A stretch of DNA of 64,000 nucleotides, taken from NCBI GenBank assembly GCA_016630905.1, contig WBMQ01000009.1, forward strand, positions 248,001 through 312,000, in the 5' to 3' direction. The notes beneath the pieces were generated by a model that was given only the letters and a program-made list of their open reading frames with translations, was not told the DNA's origin and searched no databases. Position 1 is the first letter of the stretch. Every line of letters starts with the position of its first letter. This stretch comes from Capillidium heterosporum. Its lineage: Eukaryota; Entomophthoromycota; Entomophthoromycetes; Entomophthorales; Capillidiaceae. Shown in pieces: positions 22,574-34,986 of the stretch. The translations under genes were made by a program, and so were the position numbers.

Positions 22574-22957
22574 CTTTATATACGTTGAAACAGCTATCGC
22601 ATGTAAATAAAGCACATGAGGAATACCATTTTTATATATTATTTTTACCTTTATTGAAGTTACAATATTTGTATTGGTGGCTGAGTCCCCTACTTGATAT
22701 ATATAGTGCAGTTGATGGAGTATTAAGCCTAGGAAAGACTAAGTTACTTAATATCCATAGCTACATTGCTATTTACATACGATGCTATCTTTTCAAAGTA
22801 AAGACACGTACCCTTTTGCGTCCAATTACTATAATGCAAGAACTTAGAACCAATAGCATCAAAATTCCAAAAAATAGATGAGTTCAAAATAAAAATTTAA
22901 TAAAATTTATTATTACATAGGTGCATTTAAATAAAGGAATACATATAAACCTACATA
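22574..22957. other. Short intergenic, chance frame only
   Basis: A 98-codon frame (22585-22881, +) starts at TTG, is hydrophobic by AT-bias and has no family match or splice logic; treated as non-coding. Holds the 3' ends of two convergent genes. Confidence 0.5.
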
Positions 22958-23566
22958 TCAAACGTATCCAAAATTCGGAGTCTGGGACAGTACCATCATA
23001 TAAATCACGAACCCAATAGTCATAACAACAATTGCCTCATCCGACTTATCTAAATGCTGATAAAACTTCAACTTACCACCTTCCCTATACTTGAAATTGC
23101 GTTTAAATTCCCCAATAATATAATCGGGATTAGCACTGTTTGTCAATTCGTATTTAACGCCAGTCAATCCTTTACGCTTCCAAACATACTCCACTTCCCC
23201 ATCGTTTTGAGTTGTCAAATTGATCTTATAAGTATCCCCCATAATACCTAAAGTTGGAAATTTTAAAGTTGCCTTCATATACTTTAACTTTTGGTTGAAA
23301 TAATCCAAGGAAAAGCTGAGGTGATGGGTTAATAGAGAGCCATGCTCACTTTTATGAAGTTCGGAGATGAAGTTGTCTTTAGTATTATCAAAGAGTTTGC
23401 AGTGCGTGTACTCGAGTTGAATAAAGTACTGTAAGGCTTCAGTTGAGTCATCGGTAACTAACCATTGGTGTTTGACGTAGTCGCCCTTTTTAAAGCGATA
23501 AGTCTTGAGGACGGTTGTGTTATTGGGGTCGGTAGTGTCGACTAAGCTGGTCTTCTCGGGCATCAT
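22958..23566 (-). CDS. Tubby-like/LURP1-scramblase-type protein, copy A
   Basis: One of three paralogues here that I assign tentatively to the tubby C-terminal-like (LURP-one/scramblase) fold. Single exon, about 202 aa; two ATGs in a row open the frame, and the second matches the MPEKTSLVD start of copy B. Conserved core: LSFSLDYFNQKLKY, a K-I-N-L-T-T-Q-N-D-G strand, VWKRKG, NPDYIIGEFKR and YREGGKLKFYQHLDKSDEA, then a hydrophobic helix (IVVMTIGFVIYMMVL) near the C-terminus suggesting a membrane anchor. About 70% identical by eye to copy B and divergently transcribed from it. Molecular function unknown; lipid binding would fit the fold. Confidence 0.7.
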   Translation of the reverse strand: MMPEKTSLVDTTDPNNTTVLKTYRFKKGDYVKHQWLVTDDSTEALQYFIQLEYTHCKLFDNTKDNFISELHKSEHGSLLTHHLSFSLDYFNQKLKYMKATLKFPTLGIMGDTYKINLTTQNDGEVEYVWKRKGLTGVKYELTNSANPDYIIGEFKRNFKYREGGKLKFYQHLDKSDEAIVVMTIGFVIYMMVLSQTPNFGYV

Positions 23567-24728
23567 AAACTGCTCTTAAGTTGATATTTCTTGTACTCTG
23601 TTTTGTTTTTTGAGAAAACGATTTAGCGTTTCAATCAGGCCTATTTATATGCTAATTTCTTTTCTTGATAGTCCTAGCCAAGATCTTCCTTTAGAAAGCA
23701 TTTATGGCAGGATGCCAAGTTCATCAACGTCATTTGGAGTTTGAGCTGGAGATGATGTAAGAAATTTAGCTACAAAATCTTTTCAATAAAGCTTCAAATT
23801 TCCATTATAGATTAAACGGTGAAACTGGAGCTGAAGTGTTGGGTTACTTGGACATATAGCTTGTGGTCCTGTATTCTCTGCCTTATAAACTAAACCGCTT
23901 TGAAGTGGTAAGAGTTTGGTATAATCCTTGGCACTAAATACATATAAAACAATAAAGTCTGGGATCACGGTCAATAGTTGACCCTACCTTTGGAAAAGTA
24001 TCTGGTTGAGAATATTTGCAAAAGTCATGAAAACATAGATACTAAATTTGAATTGTAGGTGTAATAGAATTGTGTTTATTAAAATATTCAACTTGTTAGT
24101 ATTGAATATGTTTTAAATTGATCATTTAGACTGATGTTTTTAAAATAGGTACTTCTCAGGACCTATTGCTACTTTGAAAAATATCATTCCTAAAATATAA
24201 ATTTACATATACAACCGATTCTAAATTTACTACTGCTACCTAAACTCAAATCCAACTGACATCGTATCAGTTTTTACATGTAAAATACAGTGAGGTAAAG
24301 TTTAATATCCTACATTTCTAAATAGTTTGATATTTCAAAATACTTGTATATCTGATACCAACTCTCAATCTTCCAGTTCTTTAGCCTTTAGCTTGTAGTT
24401 GGTGATGAAATTTGAATTCAACTGATCTTGTTGTGGCCATTAGTAAAGTTACATCAGCTCTAAAGCAAACTCATTTTACACTGTTCAAATATCCGCGGTG
24501 AAAATCTACAACTTAATCTAAATAATCTTCCTCAGTATTTCAAAAACGCTGGAGTTATGACGACAATGAATTTAATATCTCACCAACAGCTTTCTAAATA
24601 GAAATCTTGGCTACATAGAAAGTTTGATCTCAATCTTGGCTGTCAGTAAAAAATTCAAAGTATAAAGATGAAGAACAATTCCCTTTTCTCTCATAAACAA
24701 GAAAAAGAACAAAGAAAATATAAGAGAC
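23567..24728. other. Shared upstream region of two tubby-like genes
   Basis: 1.16 kb between divergent paralogues. A 63-codon frame at 23783-23974 (-) reads like a protein fragment (GLVYKAENTGPQ) but has no recognisable family and stops without splice signals; it may be a remnant. Both promoters must lie here; A-rich leaders (AAACAAGAAAAAGAAC near 24700) precede copy B. Confidence 0.4.
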
Positions 24729-25334
24729 ATGCCTGAAAAGACAAGTTTAGTTGACTCTACTGACCCCAACAGCACCACCGTCCTCAAAACTTACCGGTTC
24801 AAAAAAGGTGATTTCGCTCTTCATCAATTCCTAGTTACTGATGACTTGACTGAAGCATTAGTCTACTCCATAAAATTCCAATACTCCTCCTGTCAACTTT
24901 TCGACGATACCAACAATTCCCTCATTACCCAACTCCACAAATATGAGCACAACCACCTACTAACTCACCACCTCAGTTTTTCCTTAGATTATTTCAACCA
25001 AAAACTGAAGTACCTCAATGCCTCCCTCCACTTTCCAAAATCAAGTATTTTAGGTACAATCTTTAAGATAAATTTAACAACCCAAAATGATGGTAAAGTA
25101 GAATTTATTTGGAAACGTAAGATGTTTGCTAGTAAGAAGTTTGAGTTGGTGAATAGTAGTAACCCTGAATTTGTTATTGGCGAGTTTAAACGGTCGTATA
25201 AATATAGGGAGGGTGGTAAGTTGAAGTTTTATCAGCATTTAGATAAGTCGGATGAGACAGTAGTTGTTATTAGTATCGCATATGTCGTCTATACTTTGAT
25301 GTTGGCTGATGATCCCAACTTCAACTACTTTTAG
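24729..25334 (+). CDS. Tubby-like/LURP1-scramblase-type protein, copy B
   Basis: Single exon, 201 aa. Starts MPEKTSLVDSTDPNSTTVLK and follows copy A closely: LSFSLDYFNQKLKYLNA, NLTTQNDGKVEFIWKRK, NPEFVIGEFKRS, YREGGKLKFYQHLDKSDE, then a hydrophobic C-terminal helix (TVVVISIAYVVYTLMLA). Divergences from A concentrate in the 85-110 region. Head-to-head with A over 1.16 kb, so the pair probably arose by inverted duplication and may share regulation. Third paralogue at 34987. Confidence 0.7.
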   Translation: MPEKTSLVDSTDPNSTTVLKTYRFKKGDFALHQFLVTDDLTEALVYSIKFQYSSCQLFDDTNNSLITQLHKYEHNHLLTHHLSFSLDYFNQKLKYLNASLHFPKSSILGTIFKINLTTQNDGKVEFIWKRKMFASKKFELVNSSNPEFVIGEFKRSYKYREGGKLKFYQHLDKSDETVVVISIAYVVYTLMLADDPNFNYF

Positions 25335-25968
25335 ACTATGATGCCCTATTTTGTTTATATTTACTTTTTCATTTAATTGCATTTATACCTTAATAAAATT
25401 CACTACCTTTTCATCATACAGCTCATTTTACTTTTCTAAGACCTGTATGCAAACGGTCCCAGCTTCTTGTAGAGTAGTCAAGTAGCCTTTTAATTGTATA
25501 GGATGTTACTAAGAGACATCAGTATGGATGGTGGAACTGACACTGTACTCCAAGTACAAATTTAGTTTTAAATTATATATTGGGACTATATATCTAATAT
25601 ATATAAGTATACAGTATAGTTTGGACCATATACTAACATTTTTATATATTATTGAAAATTCCAGAGCATATTAAACCGTTAAAAATTGGTACTATAAATT
25701 TACCATAATATCATACCAAAACTGTAGTCACAAAATATAAAGTACAAACCAAGTGTAAAGGAACCAAATTATAATTAAAAGTACATAAAACTCCACCTAA
25801 AAACTATAAAAAATGGTTTTATATAGTACCCCATACTGAGGTAGTTTCTATAGTTGGTTAGAGAAGGTAGGACAACCATCAAAGTGAAGTCGCCACGTTG
25901 AGGTCAATAAACAGGTCCATCAAGCTGGATACCAAAACCCAACATCGAACTTGACAAAAATATTCAAA
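25335..25968. other. Intergenic between convergent genes
   Basis: Very AT-rich with runs of alternating T/A (25575-25660). No gene seen. Confidence 0.5.
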
Positions 25969-27935
25969 TTAATTGCTCGCTTTAAATTTCTTAGCTTCCA
26001 CCATTACCACCTTGTCCAACTTCTCTGAGTACACTAGCTTACTTTCCTCTATCTTACTTTTACCCCCACTCTCGATACTTTCCTTCAAATAACTCAATTT
26101 GTTCTTCAATTGGTTCAAAGCACTCATACTTTCCAACTTCAAGTTGCCCAGCTCGACAAAATTGGTCAATTGCGGTACGACGGAAGGGTTACTTTGTAAG
26201 TAAGTGCCATGGTGAATCAATAACGCCTTCAACCACAAAATTGCCGACAGCTGCTTTAAGGAAGAATGGCTGATATCCTGGCATAAAACTTTGAGTAAAG
26301 CGGGAGCTAATAAAGAATTGAGTTCTTGGACAGTAGGTGTGATCTGTCGTGAACCAGTTGTGGATAGAATAGTCTTCAAGAGGTCGTGGTCATTGGCTTG
26401 TAAGGCTTGGGTCAATAGTTTGGCGACCGAATCCTTGAGGATAGGGATATCGGTAGGCTGGGTGGTGGGATTGGTCGAAGCTGAGGTGTTGGCAGTTAAA
26501 CGCTCGCCTAAGGTCATCAGACTGTTGGAGGTGGTGAACTGAGTTAGGCCGGATCCGATGATGACTTTGGAAGTGGTAGATTCTATTAGCTGATTCTATT
26601 GAATTAGAAGAAAAAGTCAGCATTCCGTCACATAATATTAAAATTATATTTAATGCTTACCGATAAGTCCAAGTTATCGTTGGCAGAATCCTTATTTTCA
26701 ACAATCGTCAGCTTATCTTTGTAAGTTTTTTTCAAAACCTAAGATTTAAAAAATATATAAATATCAAAGCACCAATTAAAAACTTACAATGGTATCGAAC
26801 TTCAAATTCCAACTGTCTCCTACAGCAGCCGCCAAGTAGTTGTGACTCGGATCTACAAAGACTTTGAGGATGGGGGTCAACACCTTGGACGAATTATTTA
26901 ACTGGATCTTGGTTGTTGGTTCCCTAGGTTGGTTTGTAGATTTCAAGCAGTCAATCCAAACTGCCAACTTGCCGCTCGCTAAGACAGCTACCAAGTTTTT
27001 ACCTACTAGGGCTAGTTGTAAAACTTCTTCGTCAATGGTAAATCCTTAAATAAAAAATTAGTTAAGTAGTGGTGTCAAAAATGTACCAGGATGGTAGATG
27101 GGTTTCTTGTCAAAGTTGAAGCAGCCAATGAACCTATCCTGTTCAGCTGACGTAAAGCATAAGCGATGCTTCTCTGAAACTAGTAGACTAGTTACCTTGG
27201 TCGTATGGGCTGGAATTTCCTAATTTGAAAAGAAATAAATATAAGCTTCTAATAAAATTCAAATAAAACTACCTTTTCCAACTCAAATTTCCTAGTTGAC
27301 CAAACTTTCAAGGTGTTGGAAGCTGATATCAATAGCGAACTCAATTTCACCAACTCTAACTGATTGATCCCTTTATGATCTCCTCTAAACTGTACTTTAA
27401 AAATAAAAAGAAGCTATTAGTATTGTTCAATTCTAAAAAATACTTTATCAAGTCTCCATCGGCTTTGTGCCAAACCGAGATGGTGCCTTCCTTATCCGCC
27501 GTCGAAAAGTGATTTTTACCACTGATAATAGAGGTAACTGGGCTTTTATGCCCACCTACTAATGACATCTTTATAGTTTCTTCTTGCAAACTATAAATGT
27601 AAATATTTCCACTGCTGGCTAACAAAGCTAGTGGTTGTAAACTGGCCTATTGTTTTGGAAAATAATAAATTAATATCAACAATTTAAAAAAATTCAAGAG
27701 CAAAATTTTTACATAAGCTTTGTCGGTAGTTAAGAACGACACTTTCTCCAAAGGTTCCTTGACTGGAGACTGGATATCGAATTTCAAAGTAGAAGATTCT
27801 TTGTCAAAGACCTTCAATTTCTGCCCGGTTATGGAGTAGACTAAGGAACAGCAGTACCGACCCGTCTCATCGAACTTCAACTATTGGTTTGTCGAAGCTA
27901 ACCTCTTTCTTGGCACTTTTAACTTTCGTCTTCAT
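25969..27935 (-). CDS. UTP5: WD-repeat U3 snoRNP protein Utp5/WDR43, eight exons
   Basis: Subunit of the t-UTP/UtpA complex of the small-subunit processome; links rDNA transcription to 18S pre-rRNA processing in the nucleolus. Minus-strand exons: 27924-27935, 27713-27880, 27444-27646, 27273-27384, 27087-27219, 26788-27044, 26661-26738, 25969-26595; about 529 aa (yeast 643). WD blades are visible (FDETGRYCCSLVYS...KLKVFD, GGHKSPVTSI...GTISVWHKADG, HKGINQLEL...NTLKVWSTRK, AHTTKVTSLL). The last exon is the Utp12 domain, helical, with LTQALQANDHDLLKTIL and LKQLSAILWLKALLIHHGTYL. The 12-nt first exon (MKTK) and the acceptor at 27385 are my least certain choices; the true start may be further upstream. 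Confidence 0.82.
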
Positions 27936-28769
27936 GTTGGATTCGTATTTCTAATTATTGAGATTGACTTGAACTTGGAAAAAGTTTTATGGGAATCAAC
28001 TTGGTGATGCTGGTTGAGCTTGGAAAATTGAGGTTGATTGGCTTAAATTTCGAGTTCACACGTTCCAAATACTAAAGTGAGAACTTACAACTTATAAAGT
28101 AAAAAATAGCCTTCTATTAATAAACAGTATATGGCGAACTCTTCATTTTTGCTTGGAGGTAAACGGCCTGATCGAAAGGTGGAAAGCTGTTGGCTTCCTT
28201 TCAACAAGTGTGATTAAATTGGCTTTAATTCCATATTTACAAGGATCAAGTATCACTGATGTGATTCACTATAGAAAGCAACATCTAGTACATCAAGCTT
28301 TAAAACCCTACAAAGTTAAATGCTCGATTGAAAGTATCACAGGTAGCCTCTCCTATAATCTTGAAATTTATACAATGTGTCAAGAACACTTCTTTAGGCA
28401 CAGTTTACATCAAATTTCCAAATTCAAGTTAGAATATCACAAAATCAACATATAGAGTCTAATTTCAAACTCTTTGTAACGAACAGTACTCCATTATGAC
28501 ACAAAGGTATCGATGTTAGAAGTAGAGACTCATTTCAAAGCTAATCTAGCTATTTTGTACCATTAAACCATAAACCGAACAATAAAGTATAAGATAAAAG
28601 AGTGCCATTGCCTAAAATATATACGAAACTACTTTATTTAGAAAACTTTGATACCATTCAAGATAACTGCATTAGCACAAGACTCGTCCTTTTGGGACCT
28701 TTTAAAGTTCTCAAGCTTGATTATTTGACTTGTTAGAAAATATTAAAAGGAAATAGTATTGCTATCGGT
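27936..28769. other. Intergenic, one doubtful frame
   Basis: Upstream region of UTP5. A 100-codon frame at 28153-28455 (+) begins at TTG and has fairly protein-like composition (ALIPYLQGSSITDVIHYRKQ) but matches no family; possibly a remnant. Confidence 0.35.
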
Positions 28770-29340
28770 GGTATTGTAATTGCCAAAACTATTAACCTCA
28801 GTTTCCAGTTCTCTAACGTACTACGTTACAGCAATATGAAATGTAGGGCCCAACAAAAAGCAAAGCAATTAAAAGAGCTGATGAGATTTTTAAACACTAG
28901 ATCAAGTAAAAAATTAGACTGCCCTTCCCATACCTAACCCATCTAAAAAGAAAGTCATTGTAGATTCCTGCCATATTACATGTATTTTCACAACAAATCT
29001 ACTAAAACAGATAAAGCAAAGTAGTGAGTAGAGAGAATTACTACAATTGCTAAATTTTCATCGACAAAGTAATACACCCTCACTATAAATTTCTTTATAG
29101 ATTTGCGCTGCCTGATAATTGTATCTCTACCACCTCTTTGTGGACAAAGTACTCAAGATGTAATCGTATCGATACTATTCCTGTAACTTTAGGACAGCGA
29201 GGGCTATTACGATTAAGGAATAGACGATTGGCAAGGAATGAAATGAAGAGCTGTGACTGAGGCAACAAATAATATATATAGTAAGACCTATCTTTGTTCT
29301 TGAAGAACCCTAGAGCTAAAATATGTTACTATTGCAACAT
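28770..29340 (-). pseudogene. Decayed seven-TM receptor copy
   Basis: Nucleotide-level match, in order, to the receptor gene at 31750-32971, offset about 3.1 kb. The forward-strand tract at 28860-28890 matches that at 31990-32015 (the L-D-P-T-F TM7 codons), 28970-29060 matches 32100-32185 (exon 4 and its intron, including 'acaacaaatc(t/c)ac' and 'gataaa(g/a)caaa'), and 29290-29320 matches the 32440-32470 tract (R-Y-F-S-K-N-R). Reading frames are closed by stops and deletions, and the 5' half is missing or unrecognisable. Confidence 0.65.
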
Positions 29341-31749
29341 TCCTGTTGCCTGATGAAAGGCCAATTCGTCATTTTTTCAAATTAGCTAATCGTAATTTCA
29401 ATATTAAAAACTATTGGAGTTCATGTGAAAATACTGTTTTTACCTCCATGAGGCAGCAGGAGCATTTTAGTATAAAATAGAGGGTTGAACAACATACAAG
29501 TTTCGAAAAATACTAATTACTAACTTAAAAGTAGCTGACTATGAAGTTTATTATGTAAATCGAAAAGGATTTCGATATTGACTTCTTTTTGCTAGTAGAT
29601 CCTTGCTGATATATTGCAAAACGTTGGTTATTGTAAGTTAATAGATATGCAAATATAAACCTTTAAAGTATTTTTAGCGAGACACTTTGATTTCAAAGAA
29701 GCTTTGCTAACTTAATTTATAGTACATGTACCTAAGTTCATTTTAATTACGAGAACTTTATAAATTGAAATTTATCTAGAATTATAGCTAAGGTATGTTC
29801 TATATTTAAACTAATAGTTGAAGCAGAACTTACTTTACTCTATCAATTAGACTGTCACTTGCTATACTTCAAATGTATATTTCATATCTCTACATCAATA
29901 TTGATGGTAATTACACTTACACTTAGTCACAATCCATAAACTAACTTTATTTATATATTACATTAGTTACGGCTTTTTCAGTTTCTAGGCTTTGTGGATT
30001 CCATTTATCTTTACATTCAGTTTATTTCTTGCCAATTATAATTTATAAATGATACCTAAAATATCTCTCCACCATGCCAATATTTTATTAAGTGCAACAC
30101 CAAGACTGCAACTGCAAAAACCCAGCTCACAATTTAATTAGACACTTTGCAGAACATTAAGCGTATACTGCAAATGATTTTGCATTTCAATTTGAAAGCT
30201 AAAGAATAGCTACCAACGATATAAGAACAAGCCATTTAGTAATGGTATAGGTTAGCTGACGAAAACGGTTCCCAGAAATTTTAAATTTCATGTTATTAGG
30301 ATATCAAACTTTTAGTAAATATAATAGCTAACAGTTAAGAGATACTTTAAAGTTGTACGTAATCTATCAATATGTTTATAACTATTAATTATCTAACTAT
30401 TTATAAACTTTCAATTCTTATACATTGTTTGTAAATTTTATTGGGAATAGCCCATACAATACATTAGAATGTGGATTTACATACTACCAAGCCAAATACT
30501 TATCATCCAAGTCTTATTTTCTGATGATAAACAGTATTTCTTCGACTACCAAATTTCGGTATATCTCATATACAAGGTTTAGAGTCCTAGCAATAAAAAG
30601 TTAATATAATTATATGGTATAATTCCTACTTAAAAACGCATATTACCCAACTGGATTAGATTCATGTATATCAAATTAGTAAAGTATTAGAGTTCACACC
30701 TTGGAGCTTACGCATTGGATTGACACTCAAGGAGGTATATGGTTAAGTAGAAATCTAACTTTGGTAGAGTAGTAATCTTAATGGAAAATCGAACAGAGTA
30801 TTCGGTCTGTTGATTTATAATTTAACTCTACAGTTTTTTCAAGTTTATCTGGATGCCAACGTATAGTTAACTTAGATATACATTCTAAACTTTATTGCAA
30901 GAGAAAATTAAATTACTTGAGGTACAAATGATGAAGTTAAACTGGTTGATCTGGATATTTGTATTAATCAAGTATTCAAGTTGACTATACTAAACTGGCA
31001 CAAATACTATTCTACATCTTTATTTAGAAGCACAAAAGTTCTGAGGATCCGAATGACTGTATAACTTAGATTTTAGATTTATAGGAACTTCCCAGTGAAC
31101 TTAAACAGTTAGAGATCTATTGTTAAGGACATAGAAACCAAAAATAATAAAGTTAGATATGAAGATTTTTAAAAGCTAAATTTCATCTATATTTTGATAA
31201 AAGCATTGCTGTCTATAACAATTGTATAGCTACCATTATAATTTGCCTAGAATGTGGAAAACTTCACTTCCAAAGCTTTAAATATAAAGATAAGTAGCTA
31301 TATAGAGGGATACTCGGTGATAGCGTAAATATAGCTACCTAAAATATTTAAAATAGCAATTCTTTATATAGAACAAAAAATAATTATTATTATATCATTT
31401 GTTAGAGTTGTATTTTCACTTTAATAAAACTGTAAAGCATTTGACATATTGAACTTTTAGTCAATAGTATTAATTTGATTCCTAGTTAAATAGTAAAGTT
31501 TATGAAAATAGATATTAATTTATATTATAATGTACTCTATTTACTGAATTTCATAAAGCTTATCCATTGATTAACAAGGTCTACTGCTCGTCTATCTGAT
31601 TAAAAATCGATTGTAAAGGTTTACTTTTGAGCCATATTATTTTGAATTGATAGGTGTACAACTATTTATTAATATAAAAACCGTACTTTAAAGCGAATAG
31701 TAAATGTCGTTGCGTTCAAAGTATGGCCGAAACGAAAAACTACCACATG
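29341..31749. other. Long intergenic stretch, nothing recognised
   Basis: 2.4 kb of AT-rich DNA without a supportable gene. It lies between the decayed and the intact receptor; I could not trace similarity to any other part of the window. Confidence 0.45.
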
Positions 31750-32971
31750 TCAAAATATCTTGGTCTTTTTCATCATCCCATAATTCTCAGCATATTTCTC
31801 GCTATCCTCCTCCAAAATCTTAGCCTCCATCTTCATCTCATCTAGATGTGCATTTCAGCAAAAACTTTCCATAAAATTACCTACACTCATGGTAGTTCTC
31901 GCCCTCAGGGATGAAGTAAGCGGTTCGATTACCATCCTCAATGTACTTAACAATGGCGACGTGGAAGGTTGGATCTAAAAGGAAGGCTAAGCAGTTTAAA
32001 GAACCAACGATCCCTTATACAATAAAATTAACTTGATGAGCAAAGTATAGGTTACCATTGCCAAGAGCAGCCCAGAAAAAGAGAAACTCATTATCAAAGG
32101 AAAACATATTACAAATGCTTCGGACAACAAATCCACTTAAGCAGATAAAACAAAACAGCGGGTAGAGGGAGCTGTTATAATTAGTAAAGCTTTCTCAATA
32201 AAAATTACATTCGTAATATAAGCTTCCTCATAAACTTTTGTTGCTCGGTAGTCGTACCCTTTTCAACCTCTTCTGGGAAGGTACTTGGGGCTTCGATAGC
32301 ACTTATACTATTCTTCAATTTTAAGTTGACCTGGAATGAGACGTACAGGCAATAAAGCATAGTTAGAAGCATGGTAACCACCACTAGGAAGAAGTTTAGG
32401 AGTTGTGACTCGGGAAGGTCGTAATTCAGATAACAGAGCCCATCCCTATTCTTGGAGAAATATCTCAACTCTGAAGTTTGTTAGCGACATAAATTATTAA
32501 AACTACTATAAAGTGGAACCGACATAAGGAGGGACAGCCCTAATGACACTCCCCAGTAACAATACTCCCACCATGGTTTAAACGTCTTGCCTTTGATGAA
32601 AACCAGGTGCAGATTTATAGCGATAGCAATGTTTAAAAGGCAGTACAGAATACGTCCAAAGAGTCGATAGAATCCTAGGAAGTTGCAAGTAGGTCCGGCT
32701 TCCGTAAAGTAGTAGTAGCTGGCGACGATATGATTGGTCAAATCCATAAAAGCAATACCGGTTTGGAGTCGTAAGCTAACCCGATTTATCAATCTATTGC
32801 CGTCAATATCTACTATGGGTTAGTATAAAGGGTTTGAGATAGAGCAAATTTACATAGGATGAGCACAAGGATAAGGGGAATTAAAGATAATACGATACTG
32901 ACATAACCTAACTGCGTAATATAGTTCAACAAGGTTTTTAGCAGTTGGCTTGGTAGTTGGCCTCCTAACAT
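31750..32971 (-). CDS. Seven-TM receptor, second member, six exons
   Basis: Paralogue of the receptor at 5584. Minus-strand exons 32854-32971, 32507-32812, 32209-32470, 32056-32171, 31885-32013 and 31750-31841 join in frame to about 340 aa; introns are 36-42 nt except the last. Matching marks: TM1 end ILYDIDGNRLINRVSLRLQ, CNFLGFYRLFGRILYCLLN, AIAINLHLVFIKG, WWEYCYWGVSLGLSLL, extracellular RDGLCYLNYD, and TM7 LAFLLDPTFHVA. The tail is short, basic and acidic (YEMKMEAKILEEDSEKYAEN) and lacks the repeats of the first receptor. Intron positions match the paralogue in at least four places, including the phase-1 intron before TM7. Ligand unknown; G-protein coupling is inferred from fold. Confidence 0.75.
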
Positions 32972-33189
32972 TGCCTTCAAATTTCGATTTTATATAAAGA
33001 GAATCCATCCTATCTGCCATCTTCATCAATTTAAATCAAAATTTTGGAAAAATAGAATTAGTTGGCAACTGTATTGATGATGTTCTTATAGCTGGGTCAC
33101 TCTAAGAAATTATAAATAGCATATATAAAGCATCTGATTTGATTATATATTTTTCCTTTTCACAACATACAGTCTTTAGAAATCGCAGG
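32972..33189. promoter_or_regulatory. Probable receptor promoter region
   Basis: Immediately upstream of the second receptor on the minus strand; T/A-rich with a TATAAA-like motif near 32990-32997 read on the minus strand. Too little to define elements. Confidence 0.3.
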
Positions 33190-33686
33190 TTCGTCGACTT
33201 TGAAATCAAACTAATACTCCAAAAGATTTGTAAGGTTTGATTATTAATATATAGCCTGTAAGATCCAGGGAAATGCTGCTAGATTCAACTAATGATAGCA
33301 TCATATTACAAGCTAATGTTGTGGTATGTTAGAAAAGCGAAATAAAAACTTACCACTACATTTGCGATAAGAGCTTGGACTCTTCAAATGGCAGGTTGGA
33401 TAGTCAGATAAAAGAGATATGCCATTAGGAGTGTCCACACGATGGTAGTGAAGTCTCAGGTCCAGGAGGAGATTGAAGGAACGGATTGGGGCTGGATAGG
33501 AAAGGGCCTACTAGGTAGTGGTTAAGCAGTAGCCGATACTACGGTATTAGAATTAAAGGCCGGAGTTGGCTCGAAAGAATTGATCGTACTGATGACATTA
33601 ATCGTTCAAAGGAGGTGAGATCCAAGAATAGCAAAGACTGTTAAAAGGTAATAAGAGGCTAAGAGGGTAGGGAGGTTAGACCACAT
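33190..33686 (-). pseudogene. Broken secreted-protein gene
   Basis: Starts on the minus strand at an ATG encoding MWSNLPTLLASYYLLTVFAI, a good signal peptide, then a TGA after G-S-H-L-L. Coding character continues in the same frame with a Ser/Thr/Pro/Asn-rich linker (SFEPTPAFNSNTVVSATA) to a second stop, then in another frame with a Cys-containing stretch (YPTCHLKSPSSYRKCS) and a plausible intron before ACNMM. Two stops plus a frameshift point to a dead gene for a secreted, possibly carbohydrate-binding, protein; the family is not recognised. Confidence 0.5.
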
Positions 33687-34986
33687 AGTACTACTATGCT
33701 AAAAATAAAGATATGAGTAAAGGACAATATTTTATTCAGAAACTAAAAACAAAATCAAGCTGCTGAGAATAAGCGGTGGATAATAGCTAGGGGTGGCTCG
33801 GTGGGACATTGTCAAGATACTGGCTTTAGGTAGTAATCGAAGGGTTTAAATGCCTCTTTGGTAACTTAATAGTAGCTGTTTTAAATGATTTTAGATTTCC
33901 ATCCTCAATTAACTACTCTATAGGTTACTTAAGTTTTTGCTAAGTTTAGCTAGCAAAAGTCTGTAATAATACCAACTACTACTAGCAAGTTTACAATTGC
34001 TGGAATGTCAGGATCCGATGCTATGCTGCTAATAAAGGAAATCAAAATACTTAGGATGTGGAGTGGATTGGTGACTAAAATAATTAGAGGTTAAGGATTG
34101 AAATTTCTAAAGTTTATAGAGAAAAGTGAAGAAAAATAGAGGGGAATGGGTCTATAATTTAATAATCGGCATTGTGACGACTAAAGCTGTTGCAATACCT
34201 TTCTAAATCTTACAATAAAAACTTAAAAACAATTGATTATTATTTGAAGTGCCTTTTCTTATAACTTTAAAATAGTAACCTAAATGAATACTTTATAAGG
34301 TATCATTAACTTAAAATAATTGGCCGGTTGAAAATATTAGCTAGTAAATTTTTAATTAAGATACTAGTTTTTGGCAAATTCTAAAATTAAAATTTAGCAA
34401 AGTTTCATAAGCTGTATTTGTATGTTATCGAACAGTTGAGTTCAAGTAGAAAAAACTCCAACTCCATCAAAAAAGAATTTTTATTTTCTGAACGGCATAT
34501 TCAAATACATCTACGTTATTTCGCCAAGACTAACACTCTATTTAGCGCCTACTTTTAAAATATGTACCGACCAGTCCTTGGCAAAGTCAAATCACTATCC
34601 TCTCAATTGTAAAAGTTGTATATTAGGAAAAAATTTGCCGATCTAAAAGGAAATCAGGAAGCTTCTAAAGCACCGGCAAAATATTCTAAATAGAGCTGCT
34701 TACGCCTTGTTTCGATTTAAACAGATCAAGGATGCGAAACCTTTATAGGCAAGTTTATAAACTTTGTATATAGATGCCCCTATAATTTGAAACAAAATGT
34801 TCTCAGAATTTCAATGTGTCAGCTTTTAAGCTTGCATAACAGATTGAAAAGCTACTTCAATTGGACTGCTAAATTCTCTCTCATATAACCGCTTTCAAGC
34901 TCTTCAATTTCTTGGCAACACGCAAAGTTCAACAGTATAAATAGTATTGGTAGAAGGCCAACACCAACAAAAAATCAAATATCAAC
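33687..34986. other. Intergenic, nothing recognised
   Basis: Promoter of the broken secreted gene on the left, promoter of tubby-like copy C on the right. No coding signal. Confidence 0.5.

Noticed and set aside
22585-22881. 98-codon frame after the RING gene
   Set aside because: TTG start, AT-driven hydrophobic composition and no family match; it overlaps the expected 3'UTR.
27884-27905. A 22-nt intron at the 5' end of UTP5
   Set aside because: Splicing a 22-nt intron is not expected; a 43-nt alternative with GT-AG ends keeps the frame. Similar 20-22 nt GT...AG strings elsewhere (47-kb F-box gene, 37-kb and 61-kb secreted genes) mostly do not restore the right frame, so I treat them as chance.
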